From: Verrucomicrobiota bacterium
Lineage (GTDB): Bacteria > Verrucomicrobiota > Verrucomicrobiia > Opitutales > Opitutaceae
Length of the DNA: 64,000 bases
Assembly (NCBI GenBank): GCA_016222805.1
Contig: JACRQG010000032.1
Span: 62,001 to 126,000 of the forward strand
Direction: 5' to 3'
This document shows, piece after piece, positions 1 through 9,300 of the stretch. Positions within the stretch are counted from its first letter, which is position 1. Each line of letters begins with the position of its first letter. The notes beneath the pieces are model-generated. The model was not told where the DNA came from. It ran no database searches and saw only the letters and a list, made by a program, of their open reading frames with translations. The translations under genes and the position numbers were made by a program.

Positions 1-935
1 TCGCTGGTCATCCCGGCGGCGCACTTTTCCACGAAGCGCCAGAGGGCGGCCCGGTGGGCCTGCCTGTCGGCATCGAGTCCCCAGCGGACGAGGAGCGCGG
101 CGTGGGCCTGCCATTTCCGCGTGGCTTCCGCGAGCGGAGCCGGTCCCGACGGCAGCACGGGAGGCTGGAACAACTGCGCCAGCGGACCGACCGGAGGCTC
201 GACGCCGGGCGGGAGTTTCGCGGGATCCGCCGGCACCGGGCCGGGCCACTCCATCGCCTCGAGCGAAATCCGGTCGCCGTCATAATGGACCTTCTGATAC
301 AAGCCGAGGAAGCCGGTGACGAACCAGAGCGGCAGGGCGGGCACGCGGCCGACCAGGAGGTACTTGATGTAGTCGTGCGTGAGGCTCAGCCGGTCGGCGT
401 CGAAATCATCCCGCCGGACGATCATGAAGACGGCCATGGCATCCCGGTCCCAGAGGCGGAGGTTGGGCAGGAAGCTGTAGCGGCGCTGCGGCGTCGGGAG
501 GCGGAACCCCCGCGAGCCGGGCCCCGGCGGAGGCTCCCCGGCGGAGTCGGGCTCGGTCGTCTGCAGCATCTTTCGGATGACTTCCTGCGAGGACGCCGGC
601 TGCAGTTCCTCGTCGTAGAGGATGAGCGTGCGGGGGACCGTGAACTGCAGGCGCAGTTCGGGCGGCAGGAGTTCGCCGAGCAATTCGTGGAGCCGGTGAT
701 GCACCTCAACCACGCGCCGGGTGGTGGCATCGCGGGAGCGCGACAGGATCTCGAAACCCAGCACCTCGCCATGGCGCCACGGCGGACCCTTGGTGGCTTC
801 CTCGACGAGGAAAGGCGGGAGCGCGACGGCGATGTCCTCGCCGATCTCGGCGGCGGAGGCGGGGTCCGTGAGCGACGCGAGGATCGCCGCGAGGGCGAGG
901 AGTCCCCGACCGATCTCGCAACCGCGCTTCAACAA
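1..935 (-). CDS. Exported protein, degenerate gluzincin-like (C-terminus cut by window edge)
   Basis: The frame is open from about 935 to the left edge, so the C-terminus is missing. The TTG start at 935 is chosen because it puts a hydrophobic signal segment (GLLALAAILASL) near the N-terminus; a TTG at 932 is equally possible and there is no clear RBS. The mature part has an Asp/Glu-rich start, then a segment reading LTHDYIKYLL followed by ALPLWFVTGFLGLY. This spacing resembles the HExxH helix plus the P-W-x-x-E-G-x-x-x-Y helix of peptidase-MA/DUF1570-type gluzincins. Here HExxH is HDYIK and the downstream Glu is Thr, so metal-dependent catalysis is unlikely. The family resemblance is inference by eye. 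It lies downstream of the oxidoreductase gene on the same strand, separated by 166 bp in which I see nothing else. Confidence 0.6.
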   Translation of the reverse strand, partial: MLKRGCEIGRGLLALAAILASLTDPASAAEIGEDIAVALPPFLVEEATKGPPWRHGEVLGFEILSRSRDATTRRVVEVHHRLHELLGELLPPELRLQFTVPRTLILYDEELQPASSQEVIRKMLQTTEPDSAGEPPPGPGSRGFRLPTPQRRYSFLPNLRLWDRDAMAVFMIVRRDDFDADRLSLTHDYIKYLLVGRVPALPLWFVTGFLGLYQKVHYDGDRISLEAMEWPGPVPADPAKLPPGVEPPVGPLAQLFQPPVLPSGPAPLAEATRKWQAHAALLVRWGLDADRQAHRAALWRFVEKCAAGMTS

Positions 936-1101
936 AGTGAGAGCGCGGCCCGGGGAGGTGCCACGTGGTCGCGACGCAGTGCGCGGTGGAGGACGCGCGC
1001 CCCAACGTCGCAGCGAAACCGGACCCACCCCGGCGCGGGCGGTCTCCTGCCTCGCGACGTAGTTCGTCGGAATCACCGGCCGGCGTGACAGGGGCGGCGA
1101 T

Positions 1102-2583
1102 CTACCCCTTCCGCGACAGATCCGGCACCACGAACGGCGCGCGGTAGTTGCGGGTGAGGAGCGGATTGGCCTGGGCGGCGAACTCGCCGGTGAAGCGCTC
1201 GTTCTTCGCGTCGACCGCGAGCAGCACACCGAGGGTGAGCGGGGTGGCCTTGACGTCGACCTGGTTGGCGGCGAGGTGCTCGAACATCCGGCCGCAAGCC
1301 TCGGCGAGGCCGGCGTTGCCCTTGATCCGCTCGCGCAACGCGTCCGGCGCGGCGGTGCGGCCGAGCAGATGCGAGATGTTGCCGAGATGGCAGAGGGCGC
1401 TGGACACGTGGCCTTCCTCGATCGGGCCGTAGAGGTCCGCCGTCTTCCGGCTGCGCACGACGTCGATGAAGTTCTGCATGTGGCGATCGACGCCCTTGAA
1501 TTCCTTCAGCGTCTTGCCGGCCTTGTCGTAGGCGGTCGCGGTGAAGTAGTTGGTCGTGACAAGGCTGCCGCCCTCGCAGTCGATCACGTTGCCCACGCCG
1601 ACGCCGCGGTAGTTGTCCATGGCGTCGCGCCGGCCGCCCTTGTCGCCGCCGCCGGCGGCTCCCGCCTTGGCGGGCAGGCCGCGCACCTCAAAGATGAGCG
1701 GGGCGCTGGCGTAGTCATGAATCACCACCTGGGTGTTGGGGGTGTCGCCGTCGTCGACGTAGCCGAGTCGACCGCCGACACTGAGCGTGGTGCGCGGCAG
1801 GCCGGTCTCGCCGAGGAACCAGCGGGCGACGTCCATCTGGTGAATGCCCTGGTTGCCGACGTCGCCATTGCCGGTGACGTGGACCCAGTGCCAGTCGTAA
1901 TGCAGGCGCTTGCGCTTGGGTGGGACGAGCGGGGCGGGACCGCACCAGAGATCGAAGTTGATGTTGGCCGGAATCTGCAGGGGCGCGTCGGCGCGGCCGA
2001 TGCTGTCGCGGCGCTTGTAGCAGAACCCGCGGGCGGCGGTGATCTTCCCCAGGTTGCCGGCGCGCACCCAGGCGACGGCCTCCTGCAGGCCGGTGCCGGA
2101 GCGGATCTGCGTGCCGCACTGCACCACACGCTGGTGCCGGGCGGCCGCGTGGACGAGCTGGCGGCCTTCCCAGACGTTGTGGGAGACGGGTTTCTCGATG
2201 TAGACGTCCTTGCCGGCCTGGCAGGCCCAGATGCCCTGCAGCGAGTGCTGGTGGTTGGGGGAGGCGATGGTGACGGCGTCGATTTCGCGCGAAGCGAGGA
2301 GTTCGCGCAGATCCACGTACGACTTCACCGCGGAGCCTTCGCCGGAGAGGAACTTCTGGGTGCGGGCGAGGACCTCGCTGTCGACGTCGCAGATGGCGAC
2401 GATGCGGGTTCCCTTGACGCGCTGGAGGCTCTGGAGGTGGTTGCGGCCGCGGCCGTTGAGGCCGACGACGGCAACGCGGATGTCGCTGTTGGCCCCGGCG
2501 ACCTGCGCCCAGGAGCGGGCGGAGAACGTGGCGCCGGCGGCGGCGAGGGCGGAAGATTTCAGGAAGGAGCGGCGGGAGAGCAT
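1102..2583 (-). CDS. Tat-exported Gfo/Idh/MocA family oxidoreductase
   Basis: A 493-residue member of the Gfo/Idh/MocA NAD(P)-dependent sugar dehydrogenase superfamily. The ATG at 2583 is preferred over a TTG at 2598 because it begins directly at a Tat signal (SRRSFLKSSALAAAG, residues 3-17). The nucleotide-binding motif VAVVGLNGRGRNH lies near residues 38-50 and the family EKP motif at 130-132 (YIEKPVSHN). The GDVGNQGIHQMDVARW segment is typical of the long verrucomicrobial/planctomycete subgroup. The start follows a C/T-only stretch (CCCCTCCTCTCC) with no Shine-Dalgarno. The gene lies 62 bp downstream of the DUF6807 gene and probably shares its transcript. The substrate is unknown; oxidation of a sugar or sugar derivative in the periplasm is the family-based inference. 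Confidence 0.9.
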   Translation of the reverse strand: MLSRRSFLKSSALAAAGATFSARSWAQVAGANSDIRVAVVGLNGRGRNHLQSLQRVKGTRIVAICDVDSEVLARTQKFLSGEGSAVKSYVDLRELLASREIDAVTIASPNHQHSLQGIWACQAGKDVYIEKPVSHNVWEGRQLVHAAARHQRVVQCGTQIRSGTGLQEAVAWVRAGNLGKITAARGFCYKRRDSIGRADAPLQIPANINFDLWCGPAPLVPPKRKRLHYDWHWVHVTGNGDVGNQGIHQMDVARWFLGETGLPRTTLSVGGRLGYVDDGDTPNTQVVIHDYASAPLIFEVRGLPAKAGAAGGGDKGGRRDAMDNYRGVGVGNVIDCEGGSLVTTNYFTATAYDKAGKTLKEFKGVDRHMQNFIDVVRSRKTADLYGPIEEGHVSSALCHLGNISHLLGRTAAPDALRERIKGNAGLAEACGRMFEHLAANQVDVKATPLTLGVLLAVDAKNERFTGEFAAQANPLLTRNYRAPFVVPDLSRKG

Positions 2584-2645
2584 GGAGAGGAGGGGCAACG
2601 GGGGATGGAACGGGGAAGCCGGAGACCGGAGGAGAACGCCGCGGC

Positions 2646-3632
2646 TTACTTGCCCGCGGCATAGGCCGCGTACTGCGCGGCGACCTTGGCGGCCTTCTCG
2701 TCACCGGTGTGGAAGTAGAAGCGCCAGCGGAAAGTCAGGCTGCCGCCGGCCGGCAGCGTCATCTCGCCGGCCTTCGGCTCGTTCTTGAGGTTCTCGAAGT
2801 CGTGTTTGCCGAACGGATTCGCGGCGAAGAGCGCGTAGGTGCGCACATGCCACCACGTGGGATGGCGGGGGTTCTTCGGGTGGTCGAACATCGCGACGCC
2901 GTAGACCTTGCCGTCCTTCGGCGCATGGTAATCCACCCAGGTGGACTTCTTGCCCCAGGTGGCGTCGTTGGTGATGCCCTCGGCGTTGATGATGGTGCCC
3001 TTGCCCTCGTGTTTCTTGCCGCGGCCCTGGCTGTGCGACGGGGTCATCCAGAGCGGCAGGCGGATGGCCATCGAGCCCTCCTTGGTGTCACCGAAGATCA
3101 CGGGCTTGCCCGCCGGGGCCTTGAGCGTGACCTCATAGTCGATGAAGCGCGCGTCGGCGGTGCCATGGAAGCGAATCGTGGTCTCGTCGGTGAGGTGGAC
3201 GGTGCCGTCGGGACCAACCCACTTGTTGCGGGCCTTGACGACGCCGGTGCCGCCCTGGGAGGAGGCGTCGACCGACTCGCTGACGATTTTCCCCTTCTTG
3301 TCGCTGCCCTCCGCCCAGAAATCGATGCCGTTGACGTCGCCGTGGGTGAACCAGAGCGAGCGGTGATGGGGGTGGTCCTCGACCTCGCCGGGGACGCCCT
3401 TCTTCATCGGGTAGTTTCGCGTCATCTCCGTGCCATCGGCGGCGAGCACGGGATACAGGAACGGGCGGGGGACGTCCTTGAAGCAGTACTCGGTAAAGAG
3501 CTTGCCGCCGATTTCGACGCGGACCCGATCGGGGGATCGGGTGAGTTTGACCTCGTTGGCCGCGGCCCGGAGCACGGAGACCGGGGCGAGCAGGGCAGCC
3601 AACACGACAAGGGGCAGGGCGCGTGTCTTCAT
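2646..3632 (-). CDS. DUF6807 (PmoA-like) exported protein
   Basis: A 328-residue protein with a cleavable signal peptide (residues 1-24, ending near LRAAANE). The body matches the DUF6807 family, historically labelled 'methane oxygenase PmoA' (PF14100). Seen here are the family hallmark DHPHHRSLWFTHGDVNG, the early LYPVLAADGTEMTRNYPM segment and a C-terminal RWRFYFHTGD. The name PmoA is misleading: these are soluble beta-sandwich proteins, not methane monooxygenase subunits. In Verrucomicrobia and Planctomycetes they commonly sit beside Gfo/Idh/MocA oxidoreductases, as here, and are thought to act on carbohydrates. It is the first gene of a probable two-gene minus-strand unit with the downstream oxidoreductase. 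Confidence 0.88.
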   Translation of the reverse strand: MKTRALPLVVLAALLAPVSVLRAAANEVKLTRSPDRVRVEIGGKLFTEYCFKDVPRPFLYPVLAADGTEMTRNYPMKKGVPGEVEDHPHHRSLWFTHGDVNGIDFWAEGSDKKGKIVSESVDASSQGGTGVVKARNKWVGPDGTVHLTDETTIRFHGTADARFIDYEVTLKAPAGKPVIFGDTKEGSMAIRLPLWMTPSHSQGRGKKHEGKGTIINAEGITNDATWGKKSTWVDYHAPKDGKVYGVAMFDHPKNPRHPTWWHVRTYALFAANPFGKHDFENLKNEPKAGEMTLPAGGSLTFRWRFYFHTGDEKAAKVAAQYAAYAAGK

Positions 3633-3731
3633 GTCGCCTGCAAGACGAACACAGCGGCGAAAGGGAGCAACTGGTTTTCCACCGGGGTCGGCCGGAGGGG
3701 CGCATCTGCCGGTTGGCGGTCATTTGTCTGG

Positions 3732-3782
3732 TGTAGCCGGGGGCGGTGACCCCGGCGGCCGGCCTCACCGCGGCCAGCTACA
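3732..3782. repeat. GC-rich REP-like palindromic unit
   Basis: An imperfect inverted repeat whose outer ends are TGTAGC and GCTACA, with inner arms rich in CCGG. It sits between the DUF6807 start and the DUF481 terminator. It is a divergent member of the window-wide TGTRGGCGGGGCGACC family. Confidence 0.65.
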
Positions 3783-3820
3783 ACCGCCAACCGACACATG
3801 CGCCCCGGCCGGAGGCACCC

Positions 3821-3853
3821 AAAGAAAAAGGCCGCCTGACGGCGGCCTGTTTT
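3821..3853 (-). terminator. Rho-independent terminator of the DUF481 gene
   Basis: An 8-bp perfect stem (AGGCCGCC / GGCGGCCT, 3829-3836 and 3841-3848) with a TGAC loop. On the minus strand it is followed by TTTTTCTTT. A GTTTT tract on the other side could allow some bidirectional activity. It lies 26 bp past the DUF481 stop codon. Confidence 0.85.
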
Positions 3854-3878
3854 CAGGAAAAGTGCTTCCGAAGGTGGC

Positions 3879-4922
3879 TCAGCGCCAGTTCAGCACCAGG
3901 CGGGTGAAGTACGAGGTGTCCATCTTCTCGACGCCGCGCGGCGGCTCGCTGTTGTAGTCGTTGGCCACGCCGAGGCGGAGCTTCCAGTTGGGATTGGCCA
4001 TCGGGATTTCGAAGAAACTCTCGTGCATCGCGCGGTAGTTGGCGAAGTCCTCGAAGGTCGGGACGACCGTGAGGCGGTTGACCAGCACGGAGTCCTTGAA
4101 CTCGAGCCGGTGCGCGAACCCGAAGTCGAGACCGGCGCTCTTCACGTCCGGCGTGGCGGGGCGCTTGTAACCCTCATACCGGAACGAGAGACCGAGTCGG
4201 CCGGTGAGCGACTGCTTGGGCGCCTTGATGAAGTCGTAGCCCATACCGGCGGCGGCCACGTTGTAGAGTTCGATGTCCTTGATGCGGTCGAAGCCACCCT
4301 CCTCGCGGACGTACCAGGAGTTCTTGCCGGCGAAGTTGCTGGTGTAGTCGACCCCGGCCTTGAACTGGTCGGCCGATTTCTGGTTGTCGGTCACCTGGCG
4401 GTCGTAGGAGGTGTAGAACTGGAGCGTGTCGGCGACACCCTTGAGCGTGGCGCGCACGCTCGCGGACGTGCCGAGCTGGCTCTTGTTGCCCTCCTTGCCG
4501 TTGAGGTCCATCGCGGCCTCGTAGGCCCAGCCACGTTCGAGGGCGGCGAGCGCGGGATCCTTGCCGCCGGCGGCCCAGGAGGCGGCGACCTTGGAGATAT
4601 CGGAGGTGAACTCGCCCTCGGCATTGGCGACCTTCACGCGGCCATCCCCGGAACCGGTCACCTTGCCATCGACGCGGGTGCCATTGGCGAACCGGACCGC
4701 CACCGGCGCATCCGTGGCAATACTCACGACTTCGCTTTGTTTGATCGAGATACTGCCGGCGTAGTCGGTCGAGACGACGATCGTGCCGCCGTCGATCTTG
4801 GTGACCTTACCGACGATGCGGGCGCCGCCCTTGATTTCGACGACGTCAGCGGAGGCAATCGCCGCGGTGAGAATCGCGGCCCAAAGGGCGACAAAGGCCC
4901 GGAGGAGTTGGGTGTGCTTCAT
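3879..4922 (-). CDS. DUF481 outer-membrane beta-barrel protein
   Basis: A 347-residue protein with a signal peptide (residues 1-25). An N-terminal region of about 100 residues has repeated short beta-strand motifs (IKGGARIVGKVTKIDGG; FANGTRVDGKVTGSGDGRV), as found before DUF481 domains in Verrucomicrobia. The DUF481 barrel follows (about 125-347): a series of amphipathic strands including YRLGLS-type turns and FDRIKDIELYNVAAAGMGYD. It ends in LVLNWR, a plausible outer-membrane C-terminal strand. DUF481 proteins are salt-stress-inducible outer-membrane proteins (YdiY-like); the function here is unknown. It has its own terminator and is divergent from the methyltransferase gene. Confidence 0.88.
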   Translation of the reverse strand: MKHTQLLRAFVALWAAILTAAIASADVVEIKGGARIVGKVTKIDGGTIVVSTDYAGSISIKQSEVVSIATDAPVAVRFANGTRVDGKVTGSGDGRVKVANAEGEFTSDISKVAASWAAGGKDPALAALERGWAYEAAMDLNGKEGNKSQLGTSASVRATLKGVADTLQFYTSYDRQVTDNQKSADQFKAGVDYTSNFAGKNSWYVREEGGFDRIKDIELYNVAAAGMGYDFIKAPKQSLTGRLGLSFRYEGYKRPATPDVKSAGLDFGFAHRLEFKDSVLVNRLTVVPTFEDFANYRAMHESFFEIPMANPNWKLRLGVANDYNSEPPRGVEKMDTSYFTRLVLNWR

Positions 4923-5166
4923 GTGGAGTCAGGGTGACCGATCAGGACAGCAGCATGCCGGTTCACTCGTCAATGTTCTAGTGTTTTTACCCTAAAAAGG
5001 AGAGCCAAAAACAGGTTCCTATCGCCCGCGTTGCGGAGGATCGAACCCAACGGAGTGGCCCTGCGGCGACGCACCGGTGGAAGCCCAGCACCGCCGGAGC
5101 GGAGAAAAGCCCCGGCTCGACACCAAGGCGGGGGGAGAATTCCCTCTCCTGCCCTCGAACCTGCGC

Positions 5167-6078
5167 ATGAAGCCCGACGCCCTTCAACGCCCCGCCCTGA
5201 TTGTGGCGGATCACTGGCGCGATTATGTCCTGGTCGATTGTGGCGAAGGCATGAAGCAGGAACGCTGGGGGGAGCACACCCTGGTGCGGCCCGATCCCCA
5301 GATCATCTGGCCCCGGCACGGCAAGCCGCTGGGCGCGCGCTGGGAAGACTGGGACGGATTCTATCACCGCAACGATCAAGGCGGGGGTCGATGGGAGTTC
5401 CGCCGCCCCCTACCCGAACACTGGACGCTCCGGTACGAGCCGTTGGACCTCACCTTCAAGATCCGTCCCACCTCCTTCAAACATACGGGCCTTTTTCCGG
5501 AGCAGGCGGTCAACTGGGAATGGTGCAGCGCCCGGATCAAGGCGCGGGCCGGCGCGGGCCAGCCCGTGTCGGTTCTGAACCTCTTCGGCTACACGGGCGC
5601 GGCCACGGTGGCGGCGGCCAAGGCGGGCGCCGCGGTCTGCCATGTGGACGCAGCCGAAGGCATGGTGAAATGGTGCCGCGAAAACGCCGCGCTGAGCGGC
5701 CTCGCGACGGCGCCGATCCGCTACATCGTCGACGACTGCCTGAAGTTCGCCCGCCGGGAGCTGCGGCGCGGGCGAAAATACGACGCCATCATCATGGATC
5801 CGCCGACCTATGGCCGGGGCAGCACCGGCGAGTTGTGGCGCCTGGAGGACCATCTGTGGGAACTCCTCCTGGAATGCCGCGCCCTGCTGAGTGACCAGCC
5901 GCTGTTCTTCCTCATCAACGCCTACACAGCGCGGCTTTCCCCGACGGTGGTGGCCAATCTCCTGGCCGAGTTGCTTGAGGAACGCGGCGGCACAATCGCG
6001 GCCGGGGAGGTCGGCCTGCCCATCCAGCGCGACAGCAAGGTCCTTCCCTGCGGCATCTACGGTCGCTGGACGACCTGA
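5167..6078 (+). CDS. Class I SAM-dependent methyltransferase (RlmI-like)
   Basis: A 303-residue predicted RNA methyltransferase of the Methyltrans_SAM (PF10672) type, related to RlmI and the RlmKL C-terminal half. Motif I (VLNLFGYTGA) is at residues 137-146, the acidic ribose-binding Asp (CHVDAAEGM) at 161, and the catalytic-site DPPTYGRG at 211-218. The N-terminal third is a small beta domain. The ATG at 5167 is preferred to an upstream in-frame GTG at 5077 because family similarity begins at QRPALIVADHWRDYV. It is monocistronic between a divergent DUF481 gene and a convergent TIR gene. Probable target: a cytosine or guanine of rRNA, by family inference only. Confidence 0.88.
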   Translation: MKPDALQRPALIVADHWRDYVLVDCGEGMKQERWGEHTLVRPDPQIIWPRHGKPLGARWEDWDGFYHRNDQGGGRWEFRRPLPEHWTLRYEPLDLTFKIRPTSFKHTGLFPEQAVNWEWCSARIKARAGAGQPVSVLNLFGYTGAATVAAAKAGAAVCHVDAAEGMVKWCRENAALSGLATAPIRYIVDDCLKFARRELRRGRKYDAIIMDPPTYGRGSTGELWRLEDHLWELLLECRALLSDQPLFFLINAYTARLSPTVVANLLAELLEERGGTIAAGEVGLPIQRDSKVLPCGIYGRWTT

Positions 6079-6120
6079 GTCGGGTCGATCCGCTCGGACA
6101 CGCGAAACCGGACGCCGGCC

Positions 6121-6380
6121 TTTAGCCGGGGTCGGCGACCCCGGCCGCGGGCACCGAGAAACAACTGCACCGTCCAGGTTGGAGACGGGGTTTGAACCAC
6201 GGATGGACACGGATCGATATGGATACCAAGCCGAGGCGGGAAGCGTTCGCCTCGCGCCTGGCGTGGGGCCGGTTGTCCGCTTCTATCCGTGTTGATCCGT
6301 GTCCATCCGTGGTCAATGGCTTGGGCCTTTTCGCTCCCTAGGAACCCTGGTTCAGCGCGGGCTCACCGCGCCCGGCTACA
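6121..6380. repeat. Composite palindrome: REP halves enclosing a 19-bp inverted repeat
   Basis: Outer halves: 6121-6150 (TTTAGCCGGGGTCGGCGACC) and 6355-6380 (ending GCGCCCGGCTACA), inverted relative to each other. Inside is a perfect 19-bp inverted repeat: ACCACGGATGGACACGGAT at 6196-6214 and its exact complement at 6295-6313, around an 80-bp spacer. No gene in this 316-bp gap; small reading frames here are repeat translations. Confidence 0.8.
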
Positions 6381-6394
6381 AAGCGACGTTTCGC

Positions 6395-9300
6395 CTAGGG
6401 CCGCAACAGGGCGGCGAACTCCGGTGACCCGCGCACCTTGTCCCACCACGGATCGAGCGGAACGGTCTTGCGGGTGACAAACACCGAGGTGTCGAGGGAA
6501 CGTCGCAGGTACTCGATGGTGCGCGGGGCGTCGCCAGCCGCGGCGTAGAAGTGGGCGAGACCCCGGGCGCGCTGGGCGACGAGTTCCTCGCGCCAGGCGG
6601 CCTCGATGGGACGGAGCAGGCCAGCGGCCTCCTCCGTCCGGCCGAGCCAGGCCAGGGTGGTGGCCAGTTCGAGAGTGCCGAACTGGTGGTGGGGATCCTC
6701 CCGGAGCATGCCCCGCAGGACCGTCTCCGCCCGCTGCCACTCGAGGCGGGCGAGGTTCTCCTTCCCTTCCACCAGGCGGGCGAGGGCCAGCGACCAGTGC
6801 TTGGGCCGGCGGTGCACGACCGTGTCCTCGAAGTAGTTCTTGGCGGTGAGGGCGGCGGTGGCCGCCACCCGGGCCGGGTCGCGATCGAGCAAGGCTCCCC
6901 ACATCGCGATGAAGACCGCCCGATCCTCGGCGCGCTCGGCGATGGGGAGTTTCTCGAGTTCCACCAGCGTGGAGCGCAGGGCCGGCAGGTCGCCGCGCCA
7001 GCCGCCCTGTACCACCGCCTTGGCGTTCAGCAGGGCGGCCAGGGGCTGCACGGCCAGCCCGGCCTCGAGGTGTTCAAGCGCGCTGGCCACGTCGGAAGGG
7101 GCTTTTTCGCTTCCGGCGGCGTAGATGTCGTAGGTCAGGGCGAGATCGTAGCGCAGGATGGGATCCCGCGGATCGCGCCGCACCGCGTCCCGAAGGATGG
7201 CCCGGCCTTCCTCCTCCTTGCCGTCAAAGCTCAGGGCCGTGCCCAGGGCCCGGGCGAACCGATTGTTGGTGGGGTCGGCCGCATAGGCGCGGCGGAAATA
7301 GGGCAGTGCCTGGTCGCCCGCGCCCTGCCGGCGCAGCAGATGTCCCAGGGCCCACAGCGCCTCCGGCTCGGCCGGATTCAGGCCCAGTGCCCGGCTGGCA
7401 AAGGTCTGGACATTCTGCTTCCGCTTCTCGCTGACGTCCCAGTTGCGGTAGAGGACCGTGGCGTGGACACCCGCCCGCACCCCCCAGGCGGCCGCGGAAT
7501 CGGGCCCGATCTCGGTGGCGCGCCGCGCCAGCTCCTCCGCCGTCGCCAGATCCTCCCGGGTGTAGTTGATCCGGGTATACATGAGCTTGCTCCGGGCGAC
7601 CAGCGACGCCACGTCGCCGCCCGCCGTCTCGGGGGGCCGTTTCTCCTCCGGGGCGCCGAGCAGCGCGGCAATTTCGCGGTCGTCCCGCAAGGGCGCCATG
7701 CGAGGATCGAGTTGGAAGTGGTTGCGGAGGACGACGCGGCTCGCCGGCGCGGCCACCGCGTCGCGGAGCAGGCCGATCGCCTGTTCGCGCTCGCCGAGGA
7801 GGAGGCTGGCCCGGATGACCCCGTTCCACCACGACTGGTTGATCGTCCAGCGATATGGCCGAGGCAGTGACTGGGCGATGAGCCGCAGGTTGGCGCGGGC
7901 TTCGTCGTGGCGACCGAGAGCCTCCAGGACCAGCGTGAGGGCGCGCCGGGGGCGCAGGTCGGTCGGGTCCTTCGCGGTCGTCCGCTGCATTTCGACCAGT
8001 GCCGCCTCGTATTGCAGCCGAGCGAGGTCCTCGCGCCCGTCGCGCCGCAGGAGATCGCCGATCAGGAGCGCCCGGGGTCCGGTGAAATCGAAGTCGGTCA
8101 TCCAGGCATCCGGCAGGGCATTCAGGATCGCCAGCGCCGGCGCCACCTCGCCCGTGATCATCCCGTGGACGTAGTGCGCGTAGGCCGTGCGCGAGTTGAG
8201 GCGTTGCCGCTCGGGGACGCGGGCCAGCCACTGTTTCATCGCGGCCACGTCGCCGTGCACTTCGAGCATGATCCACGCCTTCCAGACCAGCGCGAACGCC
8301 ACCGGCGAGAGGGCAATCGTCCGGTCGAACCAGCGCTCCATCTCGACGAGGTTGTTCACGTCCTTGTAGCGGCGCGCGATGTCGTAGGCGACCAGGGGGT
8401 CGGTGGGAAACTGCGCCACCATCTTCTCGCCATAGGCTTCCGCCTCGGCGTCGCGTCCGGAGATGGCGAGGATGTAGTACAGGGCGCGGTGGAATCGCGG
8501 CTCGGCCGGCTTGAGCTGGATGGCCCGGCGCAGCAGCTCCTCGGCGCGGCTGAGTTGCGTGTTGGTGAACAGCAGGTAGCGGCCCAGGGCGGCGAGCGCC
8601 TCGGGGGCGTCGGGCGCGAGTTGCACGGCGCGCTCCGTCAGTCGCTGGGCTTGTGCGCGCCGCGACGGGGTCAGGTCGAACCCCCGGACAAGCGTCTCCT
8701 GGGAAACCTCCGCCGCGACGGTGACGACTTCCGGATCATTCGGCCGCGCGGCGAGGAGCGGTTTCACGATGTCGTCCGCCAGGGCGTGATCCTCCGCAAT
8801 GGCGTCGAGCGAGAGCAGCAGCTGGCGGGCGCGCCGGAGTTCTGGATCCCGGGGAAAGCCGGCTGCGGTTGCGGTGGCCGGCGCGACCGGCGGCGCCGGA
8901 GTTTTCGCAGGACCGCTGACGTCGGGAGGACTCTGGCGCCGGCCCAGGATCAGGGCCACGATCATGACACCTGCCACCACGCCACCGGCAATCCACGCGA
9001 AGGGGGCAAGCCTCCGCCGCGCTGGTGGCGCACCAGGCGCCGGACCTTCTGCCGGCCGGGCCTGCGCCCGCGGCGCCGACATCGGGGGCGTGGTGCCGCC
9101 CGCCAGAAGGTGCCGCACCCGCTCGCAGAAGGCCGGGGGCGTCTCGCCCGCCGGCAGGCGGGTCCACTGGACGCTCATGAACGAATCGGGCACCAGCGCA
9201 TCCCAATCCTTCGTTTCGTCGATGCACACCGGGACGAGGAAAGGGGTCCCCTTCGCCATGAGGTGGGTGCGATCCTCGGCGAGTTTCCATTCGAGACGAA

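Noticed and set aside
54-1088. 344-codon plus-strand frame at the left edge
   Set aside because: It is antisense to the exported protein at 1-935; it lacks domains and has strongly biased composition.
2646-3632. Reading the PmoA-like label as a methane monooxygenase subunit
   Set aside because: The protein is an exported soluble beta-rich DUF6807 protein without membrane helices or copper-site residues.
5030-5166. tRNA-like TTCGAACC/GGTTCGA words upstream of the methyltransferase
   Set aside because: No cloverleaf can be drawn: the T-arm stem does not pair and no matching acceptor stem or anticodon arm exists.
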